Source: Forficula auricularia
Taxonomy: Eukaryota; Arthropoda; Insecta; Dermaptera; Forficulidae
Length of the DNA: 64,000 nt
Reading direction: 5' to 3'
Assembly (NCBI GenBank): GCA_024734495.1
Contig: JALMQS010000187.1
Coordinates: 16,988,455 to 17,052,454, forward strand
Part shown: positions 45,274 to 55,495 of the stretch, one piece after another
How the letters are laid out: each line of letters starts with the position of its first letter
Numbering within the stretch: the stretch's first letter is position 1
Notes under the pieces: generated by a model
Told to the model about the DNA's origin: nothing
The model's input: only the letters and a program-made list of their open reading frames with translations
The model's database searches: none
Program-made: the position numbers and the translations under genes

Positions 45274-45925
45274 CAGGGGTGTCCAACCTTTTGGCTTACA
45301 CGGGCCACATTTGAAGAAAAAAAATTGTCTCTGACCGCGGATAAAATATTATAATTCTATTGATATTTGCTATTCAAAAAAGATAGTTAATAATGTAGAA
45401 ATAAGAACTTTATTATTTTTTTAGCTCATAGTGAGCTTCTAATTTTACTTTTCGTAAATTTTATACTTGAAAATAGCTTCTCGTATATATAAATACATAC
45501 ACCTACATACTTACAAAAAGTGATATTATGTATTAGTATTTTTTCCTGGCTAGATAATTAGGTAATATAATAATAATTCTAATAAAGAGACAATATTCTT
45601 CTTTCAGATCGGTATCTAATTGTTGTTCTAGAACATTCACTTAGAAATTTTGCAAGTAGAAAATTTATTTCTTATGAAAATGGAGTCAAAAATAGACCAA
45701 AATGATGATTATTTTTTCGGAAATCTTGAAATCTAGTTCCAGATTCAAAATTTAAAATTAACACTTTTATTTTATGAAAACTTCACAGTAGATTTTCAGA
45801 TTTCTTATTTTCGAGAAAAAAAATTATCAGACCAAATTGATGTGTGTTTTCCAGTATCTACATATAATCTCAATGTTTTAACGAATTGTATGACTATATA
45901 TTGGGCCACGGGCTGGACAGCCCTG
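45274..45925. mobile_element. hAT-like MITE
   Basis: The left end CAGGGGTGTCCAACCTTTTG and the right end (reverse complement CAGGGCTGTCCAGCCCGTGG) give 15-bp terminal inverted repeats, with GGGCCAC subterminal on both sides. CAGGGGTGTCC-type ends are typical of hAT superfamily elements. The flanking 8-mers do not match well, so the target duplication has decayed. No transposase is present. Confidence 0.75.
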
Positions 45926-46267
45926 GTTTAAATCGAATGGGATTAAAGAAGGATATGAGGAATGATAATTTATTTTTTAAAAGAGTATCGGATATAATAA
46001 TCCCTGATTATCCATTATCTATTGACATGTGAGAACGAGCAAAAAATTAAAAGACAAGTCCTGACAAGTTTTAGTCTATGAGATAAATTATTGATTAATT
46101 GTATTTGTTCTAGAAAACCCCAATTCCTTGTCTTCTCTTGTACTAGAATGATAACTATAGACTTGGTTAGTGGCTTAGCATATAAATTAATGAAATAATA
46201 AATATTTTCGAAAATTAAAATATGAGCTAGAGAAGAAGAATTTATAAATATTCGAAACTTCATTATT

Positions 46268-46497
46268 TTTTTTTTTATCTTAATTTAGTTGAGCTTATAA
46301 TTTTGCTTTTAGTGAAATTGATTCTTGAAAAAAGCTTCACGTACAAATGTACATTCATATTTCGAAAAAGGGAATAAATATATCTCTACATATAAATCTT
46401 AATGTTTTAAGGAAGTTTATGATTTTATGTTGGGCCACACTCATTGCAGTGCTGGGCCGCATTCGGCCCGCGGTCCAGGGGTTGCACAGCCCTGCAT
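46268..46497. mobile_element. hAT-like MITE, second partial copy
   Basis: Internal similarity to the previous element (TAGTTGAGCTTATAATTTTG, AAAAGCTTCACGTACA). It ends CGGCCCGCGGTCCAGGGG and TTGCACAGCCCTG. The 5' end is missing. GCCGCATTCGGCCCGCGG is a palindrome-like subterminal block. Confidence 0.65.
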
Positions 46498-46845
46498 TAT
46501 ACTGTGAAATTTTACAAAGGAAGATTTAAATCTTTGAATGAAATATATAGCTCGGTACCAGGTAGCCTCCATGGATGCTATGGATGCGGCGCATCCCTAA
46601 AATCTCAGAACGTCAAAGAGTATAATATTTTCATTCCATGTCATATATGAATCTTGTTTAGCTTTAATTTAAAATTTATGGAACTTTTTAACGTTAGAAT
46701 ATAAATAGAATTTTCCAGATTTCATATTTGAATCATTTTCGTTATCTTATGGAAAATTCTTGTATTTTATGAGGTTGAAAGTAAATTAGTTTACATGTAG
46801 GTACTCGAAGTCTGACTTTCATTTAAAATCTTTAAATTGAATAAA
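46498..46845. other. AT-rich spacer
   Basis: Nothing recognised. Confidence 0.4.
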
Positions 46846-48215
46846 AAAATAAACTGCAACGGATCGTTGCTAAACTTTATCCAAATTCATTTGAAATATT
46901 AATATGTTTATTCCTTTATTATTAATCAGATATCACTTGTAATTTGCAGTTCATGTTGACTTTATTCAAAAATAATGATCGATTCTCATTTAACAGTCGA
47001 GGAATAACCATCCTACATTGGATTTTGACGTTTCGGTTAATATTGGTAACCATTGGTGAAGACATGGAGGAATCGACTTAAAATCAAAAATAGCGATCGA
47101 TTCTCATCTAATACTAGAGGAATAACCTTATTGCATTCCATTTTTGACTATTAATGGCAGCCTCTACTGAAAACGTGAAAGAATCGACTTAAATCCAAAA
47201 AAACTAAATTTTTTTTTGGTAAACAACTCAAGCTTACCAAAAAGGAATTTAGTCTTTTTGATTTTAAGTCGATTCTTCCACGTTTTCAGTAGAGGTTGCC
47301 ATTAATAGTCAAAACATCAAAAATGGAATGCAATAAGGTTATTCCTCTAGTATTAGATAAGAATCGATCGTTATTTTTTATTTTAAGTGGATTCCTCCAT
47401 GTCTTCAGCAATGGTTACCAATAAAAACTGAAACGTCAAAAATCCAATAAAGAATGGTTATTCCTCAAGTACTAGATGAGAATCAATCGCTATTTTAGAT
47501 TTTAACTCGATGTCTTCAGCAAATGTAACGGATAAGAAAACAACGCAGTTGCTATGGTTACTTATAAAATTTCCTCCCAAATTTTAGCATTTCACAGAGA
47601 GAAGCCTATCCACTCTTACTTAAGTTAGGTTAAAGGTTAAAGAATTTAAAATAAAAAATTAAAAAAGTACTATCTTACTCTAGAGTAAAGTACTTTAAAA
47701 TATAATTTTACTAAAAACTTTGTTCAACCTTTTTTGTGGTCCCCAAGGTACTTAATTAGGATATTAAATTTCATCAAAATTGGTTAAGTAATTTTCAAGA
47801 TATTTAGAAAAAACTAAAAAAGTACTGAAATAAAGTACTAATGTTTATGTGCCGATATGTACCAAAAGCTAATCAGCACTTCATTTTGTTAAAATAATGC
47901 TAGGTTTTCCATTTCCTTTCAATCGGTGCAACGGTGTGGAAAAAATCGTGGGCCAAAAAAACGATAACATCCATACATCCATCCGCACGCACTAAATGAA
48001 AAAATCGCACTTTTTGGGCTCTCGACGAGACCCCATGTAATTTTTGGCAAAACCGTCACGTGCTAAAATTCAACCTAATTGAATACTACAATTTGTGACT
48101 TTAATTGTGACCATGAGTTCCGTAGTCTTTACCTGAGGACCCTTTGAAGCCACGCTTGCCCCGAGACCGATTACAATAGGTACTTTACCCATGCTTCGCA
48201 TTGGATAAAGTAATT
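46846..48215 (+). mobile_element. Family F element, copy 1, with internal hairpin
   Basis: It shares with 48827-49425 the start AAACTGCAACGGATCGTTGC and the body CCCCAAGGTACTTAATTAGG, AAAGTACTGAAATAAAGTAC and AATCGGTGCAACGGTGTGG. Both end GCATTGGATAAAGTAA. CTTTATCCAA at the start and TTGGATAAAG at the end are inverted. Compared with copy 2 it carries about 760 extra bases (about 46925-47690), most of which is the hairpin at 46965-47530. Confidence 0.7.
46965..47530. repeat. Hairpin built from tandem units on each arm
   Basis: Each arm contains two related units of about 125 bp (GATCGATTCTCATCTAATAC, TAGAGGAATAACC, then CATTCCATTTTTGACTATTA or GGATTTTGACGTTTC). The right arm is the reverse complement of the left. 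The centre is near 47206-47250 (AACTAAATT...AATTTAGT with AAGCTT). It could fold into a stem of about 260 bp. Confidence 0.75.
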
Positions 48216-48826
48216 AATTGTGAATGATCAATACTAAAAGATGTTTTGGCAGAAGTATTTGATTGCACTTAGCCGGTTTTTTTAAATAATATTTTGTCTA
48301 CCTTATTATAAAATTGTTTTACAGACAAACTGACCCAAAGGGTTGCCTAGTGACCAGAGGGTGGGCGAAGCATCAACACGCACAATCATGTTCAAACCTG
48401 TCGCAGCACACTTGCTGTTTGCCAGTAGCAGCATCAGCCCGGTCATTTAATAGCCATATATCCATCCTGGGAGCCCCTGGTATTTAGACAATTGAATTGG
48501 CAAATCATTTAAGGGTATGACTACCGCCTATCCTTCCTGTAAAATCACCTTTTTTGAATACATTATTATGAGAACGTCAAAAACAATTTTATAATTAAGC
48601 AGACAAAATAATAATAAAAACGAAGAGGCTAATTGAAAGCTGTACACGCAAACTATATGTATCATAATTTTTTACATCTAATTATTTTATAGCAGCTAAA
48701 AAATATTTATTGAAAGTACTCAAACAGAGCCTCTAAGATAGAAAGGTGGATTATTTTTACTTGCATCTGGAAGTAGTCAAAGTTAAGATAGACTGTCCAC
48801 TCTGTTTTTAATACCAAATAAAATAA
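48216..48826. other. Unassigned stretch between family F copies
   Basis: 48320-48510 is of higher G+C and complexity (GCCAGTAGCAGCATCAGCCC, CATCCTGGGAGCCCCTGG) and shows no link to the repeats. No open frame of note. It could be conserved non-coding or an untranslated exon. Confidence 0.3.
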
Positions 48827-49425
48827 ACTGCAACGGATCGTTGCTAAACTTTATCCAAATTCATTTGAAATATTCATATGTTCTTGAATAAAGTACTTTA
48901 AAATATAATTTTACTAAAAACTTTATTTAACCTTTTTTGTGGTCCCCAAGGTACTTAATTAGGATATTAAATTTCAAAATTGGTTAAGTCATTTTCAAGA
49001 TTTTTAGAAAAAACTAAAAAAGTACTGAAATAAAGTACTAATATTTGCTGGCCGATATGTACCAAAAACTAATCAGCGCTTCATTTTGTTAAACTAATGG
49101 TAGGTTTTCAATTTCATTTCAATCGGTGCAACGGTGTGGAAAAAATCGTGGATGAAAAAAACGATAACACACACACACACATCCATCCATCCATCCCCAC
49201 GCACTTCCAAAAAAAATGGCACTTTTTGGCCTCTCGACGAGATTCCAGGTAATTTTTGGCAAAACCGTCACGTGCTAAAATTCAATCTCATTGAATACTT
49301 CAATTTGTGACCTTAATTGAGTCTATGGGTTCCGTAGTCTTTACCTGAGGACCCTTTGAAGTCGCGCTTGCCGCGAGAGCGATTCCAATACTTTCTCCCA
49401 TGCTCCGCATTGGATAAAGTAAAAA
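48827..49425 (+). mobile_element. Family F element, copy 2
   Basis: This is the uninterrupted version of copy 1, ending CTCCGCATTGGATAAAGTAA. It includes (CA)n and (CATC)n at about 49168-49198. No protein is encoded. Confidence 0.7.
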
Positions 49426-50010
49426 ATCTAATGTGAAATTTGAAAAATTATATTATGCGGTTATCAATCAATTTTGGGGTTCATCTCACACGGTTGGTCC
49501 GGATTGCTAATTTTGGCACTCGAGTTCGATTCCAGAGAGGGTAAAAACAACCCTTTTGACATATAAGTACAAACAATCCATTCCATCGCGAATCTAAATA
49601 GATGATACAATCTTGTGATTTTTATTAATCGAAATAGTGATTATTTTTCTGGAAACATTTAAGTCTAGTTACTCGTACCGAGCTGTCGAAAAGGCATTCA
49701 AACATTTTCAAATTGTTTTTCCTTATTGTAGTGTTAAATGTCTAAACGTGGAGAAAAATCTTTTCAACCATGATTGTTTTATCTGTCTATTTGTCTAGAT
49801 TCAGATACCCAAAATAACTTAAGAACGAAAATTCATAGAAAGTTCGTTCTTGTGCTAAAATATTTGTATTTCCAATGCGTAGAACTGATTAGATTTTGTA
49901 CTTTCTAGCTCCATCTCCTAGTTAAAAAATGCATAACTATTCAAAAAATTTCATCTTTTGAATAATTTTTGAAGATTTTAACCCGTTTTTATTTTAAGAA
50001 ATAATAATTG
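49426..50010. other. AT-rich spacer
   Basis: It contains a tRNA-B-box-like GAGTTCGATTCCAGAGAGGG near 49527-49546. No gene was seen. Confidence 0.35.
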
Positions 50011-50223
50011 TCTTTTTTTTTTTTTATTTATTTATTGTCATCGGGAACAAAGCCCTTTTAAACAGCACATCAGTAAAGTGTTAGTAGTGTTAGTGAGGGA
50101 GTTTAGCCGGAAGAAATTTTATATGTTAGCCAGCCTCGAACCCGGCCCTCCCGGTTGAACATCTTCATCAACGATGCTGAAGCTGGCCCAGCGCCTTAGC
50201 TAGCTCGGCCAACCCGACTCTAC
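50011..50223 (-). mobile_element. tRNA-derived SINE
   Basis: On the - strand the head reads GTCGGGTTGGCCGAGCTAGC then TAAGGCGCTGGG, an A box of Leu/Ser tRNA type. GGGCCGGGTTCGAGGCTGG follows as the B box, then a tRNA-unrelated part, and an A-rich tail (the T-run at 50012-50025). Flanking ATAATAATTG (50001-50010) and ATAATAAGTG (50224-50233) match in nine of ten bases, a likely target-site duplication. Confidence 0.75.
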
Positions 50224-50379
50224 ATAATAAGTGTTTTTCATTATCAATTTGAATAAACAAATTAATTTACCGAACGTGCAAACAACGTACCGAAAGTTTC
50301 ACTTTTTCTTCCAATTAACAATTTCAAATCAGAAGTTTTATTTTTAAAAACGGGAGAATTTCCTATTTTCGCTTATGCA

Positions 50380-50476
50380 TCAGCTATAGACTCTGGTACT
50401 TTGGAAAAATCAGTTGTTTTTTTTTATAAGGGCGAAATTACATCAGATACTTTTTCCATAAAATATTATATATAAA
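50380..50476. other. Short AT-rich spacer
   Basis: No feature recognised. Confidence 0.3.
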
Positions 50477-50477
50477 T

Positions 50478-50660
50478 TGAGTGGATATATTGATGAGGCA
50501 GTGCAAAAAAAGAAGATAATTTATACTATCTTTTTATTCATAAACCGACATTTCGGAGGCTATTCCCTCCTTCTTCAGGGTTTTGAAAAGTCAGGGAAGG
50601 AAATCCAATGCGACATTCCCCTCTGTTTTCAGGGACTGCCTCATCAATATCCACTCAATT
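50478..50660. mobile_element. Foldback with hammerhead-like core
   Basis: ATTGAGTGGATATTGATGAG-like sequence at about 50478-50502 is inverted at 50634-50659. The core is on the - strand inside. Just outside, ATCAGTCCGTCTCCAAAA also follows similar foldbacks at 58880 and 61205, which links the three. Confidence 0.65.
50547..50578 (-). ncRNA. Hammerhead ribozyme-like core
   Basis: On the - strand: CTGAAGA (50572-50578), extra A, perfect 5-bp stem II GGAGG/CCTCC with loop GAATAG, GAAAT (C to T change), GTC (50547-50549). Confidence 0.5.
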
Positions 50661-50707
50661 TCACTTATCAGTCCGTCTCCAAAAATTACTCCAATATTAT
50701 ATATACA

Positions 50708-50792
50708 TTTCTTTATTTTCAAAAAGTTTATGAATTTATTTTGAGCCGCATCCATTGCAGTGCTGAGCCGCAGTTTGGACAACCCTGCGGTG
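50708..50792. mobile_element. hAT-like MITE fragment
   Basis: GTTTATGAATTTATTTTGAG, CATTGCAGTGCTGAGCCGCA and TTTGGACAACCCTG match the right end of the 46268-46497 copy. Confidence 0.6.
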
Positions 50793-51044
50793 TAGGGGGT
50801 AGTATTTCTTTGCCCTCTTCTCCTTCCCCTCGTCCTTCATTCTTTTCTCTTAATCTTGCATCGTAATTCGCTCGATACTATTTTGCAATATTGAAATATT
50901 TTCAGAACAAATAGAGTGATTGTATGAGCCTGATTTTTATTATATATTTTTCTAAATCAAAAGGTCAGGTCAGCGGACGTTGATTTTCATCTATCAGATT
51001 CTAGTGTTGTTTTTTCGCTATTGAAATGTCAAAATGATTATTTG

Positions 51045-51340
51045 TTACAGATATGGGTCCGTTGACGAGTCTCTTGTTGTGGGGGGGGGGGTCCAGGTCC
51101 AGTGTGGGGGGGGCTTGGCAATCTGAGAGGTGAGAGTTTGCCGAGGAGATAAAGCGCGGCGCGCAGCCACCACCTGGGCCCAGTTGACTGCCTCAAGTGG
51201 TGTTTGTGTTGCGTGTGACCTGTGTGTGTCTGTCTGTCCGTCCGTCTGTCTGTCTAGCTCAACAAGTGTGGGGTTGTTACACCCCATCCAAGCAAACGAC
51301 TCGACAATCAACATCATCAACACCAGCAGCGACAGCAACA
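51045..51340 (+). other. Candidate first (untranslated) exon and promoter
   Basis: This is an island of about 300 bp, far richer in G+C than its surroundings, unrelated to the repeat families. It has G-tracts (51081-51092, 51105-51112), GCGCGGCGCGCAG and a pyrimidine-rich TGTCTGTCTGTCC run. It ends GACAGCAACAG/GTAACT, a strong splice donor (51340/51341). The pattern fits a transcription start and first exon of a gene running rightward. No downstream exon was recognised in the remaining 12.6 kb. The open frame at 51130-51345 has no recognisable domain. Confidence 0.4.
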
Positions 51341-51758
51341 GGTAACTCCATCCTAGCTATTTGTTTACCATTGACTTACTACTATTAGACAGTCTGGGAA
51401 AGTATTGTTTTGTTTCAGGAAAAAAAAAGTAGTGTTTTTGTTTTGTTATTTCGAAATATCCCAAAAATCTGCTAAACCAATCTTCTCTTTTATTTTTTAC
51501 ACGCTTTATATTAGCTTCCCCTGTTTTTATCTATCTATGTATCAATGTGACTTTCGTTCTGTTAAATTCCGCAAACATTTCCCTATAAAAATTATGTTTA
51601 CCTACTCATTTTGAATGAAATTATATATATAAAAAAATAATAATAAAAATAAATACATTTAATTCTGTTTAATTCCGCAAACTTTTCTCTATAAAAATAA
51701 TTAAAACTAAAAAGTAAAAAAATAAATTATATTTTAAAAAAACTAAAAAACACGATTC

Positions 51759-52026
51759 TAAAAAGTACAAAATAATGTGATACTTGAAGGAGACAATAAA
51801 AGAGTGTGTTTTTTGCTGGAATTATAAATTTTATTTTCCAGCAGAAGACACACTCTTATTGTCTCCTTCAATATATACAAATTCGGCTACCCTCGGCACA
51901 AAAACTTTCAATTTAATGTAATACTTAATCAAAAAGCGTGGGGCACTTTGTCGAAATTAATTAAAAATACATGTTTCTGCGCCCCACACTTTTTGATCAA
52001 GTATTACATTATTTTGTACTTTTTAG
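51759..52026. repeat. Nested inverted repeats
   Basis: Outer arms CTAAAAAGTACAAAATAATG (51759) and its complement ending at 52026. Inside are two separate hairpins: 51788-51820 with 51838-51876 (GAAGGAGACAATAA / TTATTGTCTCCTTC) and 51931-51957 with 51978-52004 (AAAAAGCGTGGGGC / GCCCCACACTTTTT). The whole could form a three-way or cruciform fold. Confidence 0.75.
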
Positions 52027-52338
52027 AAGAGTGTTTTTTAATTTTTTTTAAATATAATTTTTAATTAATATAAATGTCAAAATCCTGCTTGAAAATGATA
52101 TACTTCATAAAATGAAAGTGGAATTGTAGTTAAGAGGTGACCTTTCGAGAGGATTTTTTTCGACACTATCAAACGAAATCTCAAGAGGTTGTCATCTACC
52201 AGATCCGAGGTGGAATAGATTATTTTTAATTATAGGAAAAAATGGTTGTTTTGACCCCCTCCGGAATCGAATCCAAAATTAGCATCTGCGCCCTTTGCCT
52301 ACCCTTTTTTTTTTTAGAAATTTAAAGACTATTTCTAT

Positions 52339-52605
52339 CAGATGAAGGAGGAGGTATCAACCAATGTTGGATGCGCTGAGTTCAATAAAACACTCTGAAT
52401 AAAATGTTTTGGTCTGAATTTATTTAGCCATCTTCAGTTAAACACAAAATATGGTCCACATATGTGATCGAACCAAGCCTTGTCAAAAATAAAAGTTGTA
52501 GCTTCATGTAAATTTATAACGTGCCTGTGCTCAAAGGTTCAGAATGAATTCATTCCATCAACCCAACGCATCCAACTTTGGCTGATACCTCCTCCTTCAT
52601 CTAAT
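52339..52605. mobile_element. Foldback with decayed hammerhead motif
   Basis: Arms TAGATGAAGGAGGAGGTATC-like at about 52339-52376 and its complement at 52560-52602, plus GTTGGATGCG / CGCATCCAAC. A - strand CTGAAGAT box at about 52430-52436 is followed by a weak stem and CCAAAAC, a lost GAAAC box. Confidence 0.6.
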
Positions 52606-54147
52606 ACAGTTTCATCACAGTCACGAACTCTAACAACGTCTATTTCTATCTGCAATTCGAACTATTATAAAACTATATTGATTAAAAAAAAGATCTTTTT
52701 ATCACCTTTGAAGCCCGGTCGAATCGGGGCAAATTACGCCTTATATCAATGTTTTGCATTAATATAATTTTCGAAAACCAAAATTATAACCAATTTCAAA
52801 ATTAACCTGCGGTGCAAACTTATTAATAGCGCACGTGGGACATCCTTACTCGAAAAAATAAATTCACCGGGACCGTCCCATTAAGATTTTCAACAGCAGG
52901 CTAAATCGGCCAGTGTACTATCAATAAATCAAAATATTCAAATATTGCTATTCATTTTTACACCTAACTAAAATAAATCTGCTCAAAATTTGAGAATTTT
53001 CAAATTAACAATTTTAAATTATTTATACGAAATCCACCGTTTCAATATAAGCCTTTATTTCGTCAGATCATAAAAAATGTTAATATTCTATTAAACATTT
53101 TATCTCGTAATTTTTCCTTTGATGTTTTCTGCCCTTTATACCTCTCGTTCTAATAAATTAATTTGCCTCGCAATATTTAACTTTGCAACTATTTAATTTA
53201 AAAATTGCAAAAAATTACTTAAATGTGAGTACTTTTCTGAAGGATTATTTTGGTTGCGATCAAATTAGTTTGATTAAAGGATGAAAAAATTTATGAAAAA
53301 AAAAATTACAAAATCTCTCTCCAGAATCCCACTTATTTGCTTTTTGGGGTTCTAAAGAAACGAAAAATGAAACTCCATTAAAATCAATAAAATGTTTATC
53401 TGAATCTATGTTCAATATAAATGTCTTTATTGTGCTTTTAGACGAATCCTAGAGTCAAATAAAGGTGATGCATCTATTTAATACACCTGCCCCCTCCCCC
53501 CAACCCTATAAGGTCCCTAAACAGTAGCTGTGCAAAATTTATTCCAGATCAGACAAAGTGTTCAAATTTTAGCCCGCAATACTCCTTATTTTTCGCCCAA
53601 TGCAACCAAAATCTAATCACTCTTAATCTGACTATAAAATATCTAAAAATAAAATTTCGTTTTGACACAGGTAATTATTAAAAGACTAAATGTGTATGTA
53701 TTTCTATTCCTATAATAATCTATTGAAATAATTTATTGATTATTTCTTGTATTAAATAAATAGTTCTTTCTTAATTTTTGTTTTTTATAAAAAACAATTA
53801 CAAAACATTTACTAGTAATCCAAACTTCACCTTTTATTATTATTAATGGAAATTTTGAAAAATAGTTGCTTTAAAGAGGAAATATGGAGCAATTATTAAA
53901 ATAAATACAGTTCAAACAATCCAAAAGTTTCGGGAGCAATTCTTCCTTTATTAATGAACATTTTTAAAAATAGTTGCTTAAAAAATAAATATACTTCTTT
54001 TATAAAAAAATAATCTCAAAATATTTATTTGTATTTTTTTAAAAGCAATTATTTTTCAAAATTTCCATTGATAAAGGGAGAATTTCTTCCGAAACGTTTG
54101 GATTGCAAATAAACGTTTTGAGATTTTTTTTCATAAATAAACTGACA
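52606..54147. other. AT-rich spacer with small inverted repeats
   Basis: No gene seen. 53830-53950 and 53990-54125 share inverted phrases (TTTGAAAAATAGTTGCTT-like and AATTTCCATTGATAAAGG-like), probably another decayed foldback. Confidence 0.4.
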
Positions 54148-55185
54148 CGTTCTGATGTGGCCATCCACTTGCTTTACCATACAACCTGGCCCCTCTCTTA
54201 TATTTAATAAAATTATTTATAATCATGTAGGGGGCGGGGGGTTAGTTTTTGCATTTTTAGACTTATGATGGGTCACTGATTATGCTTACATTTGGTTGAG
54301 TTTGGTACAAGAGCCTAGAAATTCAACCCCCGTCACCATTTTGGGCGGTTAGATTTTGCAATTTTGGTTTTCTGGGACCCACTGATTATGTATATAAAAT
54401 TTGGTTGAATTTAGTTCATAGATCTATATTTTCATTTTTTGGGCCTACAACCCCCCCCCCCCCACTCTTTTTGGGAGGTTAGTTTTTGCATTTTTAGACT
54501 TCTGGGGGTCCACTGATTATGTATACAAAATTTGGTTGAGTTTGCTCAAATGGCCTAGATTTTTAATTTTTAACCCCCCTTCCACCTCCCTTAATTTTGG
54601 GTCGGTATGCACCAAAATCTAATCAGCTCTTAATCTCAATGCATCAAAACTACGTGTGAAATTTGGTTTCGATCAAGGGGTGAACCGCGACCAAATATGC
54701 TGTACACCTACTTCTACTTGTACTACCAAATATTTCCAAGTACTTCCAAATATTTCCATGTATTCCAAATATTTCCAAGTACTTCCAAATATTTCCATGT
54801 ATTCCAAATATTTCCAAGTACTTCCAAATATTTCCAATTACTTCCAAAATACTTCCAAAGAGCTATACACCTACTTCCAATCGCGGATCACCCCTCGATT
54901 TCGATATTCACATTAGTTTTTGACCTAGCTCGTCCGCAAAAATTTGGTAACGTACTAACAGACCAACAGACATTTTGACAAAACAATTATTATCTCGAAA
55001 AATATAATTTTTTCGATGTTCACTTATTAGAGCTTTTTTTGTAGACCGAAATACCACGGTTTTGCCTAATTTTTTTAATCAAAATAGTTACAGCCGTTTT
55101 TTAGATATTTTGAAAAAAAGAAGCAAAAAAAAACACTTTTTTCATGCACGATTACAATAGTTGACTATGGTAAAGTAAAAAGAAC
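54148..55185 (-). mobile_element. Family A element, copy 9, interrupted
   Basis: In minus orientation: GACACGTTCTGATGTGGCC and CCATCCACTTGCTTTACC at the left, GCACGATTACAATAGTTG and CTATGGTAAAGTAAAAAG at the right. Four internal C-run units (54220-54600) are present. It is split by a family C insertion at 54673-54898; joining the flanks restores the family A phrase GGTTTCGATATTCACA. Confidence 0.8.
54673..54898. mobile_element. Family C MITE with perfect TTTCGA duplication
   Basis: The element is 226 bp with 18-bp terminal inverted repeats TCAAGGGGTGAACCGCGA and (complement of the right end) TCGAGGGGTGATCCGCGA. It is flanked by TTTCGA at 54667-54672 and 54899-54904. The interior is a short tandem repeat of CCAAATATTTCCAAGTACTT type, different from the other copies. 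The empty site is visible in the other family A copies. Confidence 0.92.
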
Positions 55186-55242
55186 TATAATAAATATAAA
55201 AAACTATACTCTTGGCATTAATAAACTTTAAAATATATTATT

Positions 55243-55495
55243 GGATAAAAAATACTTGGTAGGTTTCATATTACGATATAAAAATAAAACGAATTTATTT
55301 TTGGAGAGACTTTAATTTAGATATTTATATTTCGGGTGGCTACCCATCTTAACTGAGAGTTACTTTCTGTTGCTCCTGAAGATGGGTTCGCCACCCGAAA
55401 TATATATATATATTGAGATTAAAGTCTCTCCAAAAATAAATTCGTTTTATTTTTATATCTTAATATGAAACCTACCAAGTATTTTTTATCCAATA
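55243..55495. mobile_element. Foldback with hammerhead-like core in both arms
   Basis: Arms at about 55243-55345 and 55390-55495 (ATACTTGGTAGGTTTCATAT, AAAATAAATTCGTTTTATTT, TGGAGAGACTTTAAT) are near-perfect complements. The right arm holds a + strand core; the left arm carries a mutated copy on the - strand. Confidence 0.75.
55376..55400 (+). ncRNA. Hammerhead-like core, cleavage box lost
   Basis: CTGAAGA (55376-55382), extra T, stem II GGGT/ACCC with loop TCGCC, GAAA (55397-55400), then TATATA rather than CGTH. The left-arm counterpart on the - strand has TTAAGAT, GGGT/ACCC and GAAATATA. Confidence 0.35.

Noticed and set aside
48320..48510. Exon-like GC-rich stretch
   Set aside because: All frames contain stops and no donor/acceptor pair with coding between could be seen; left as unassigned.
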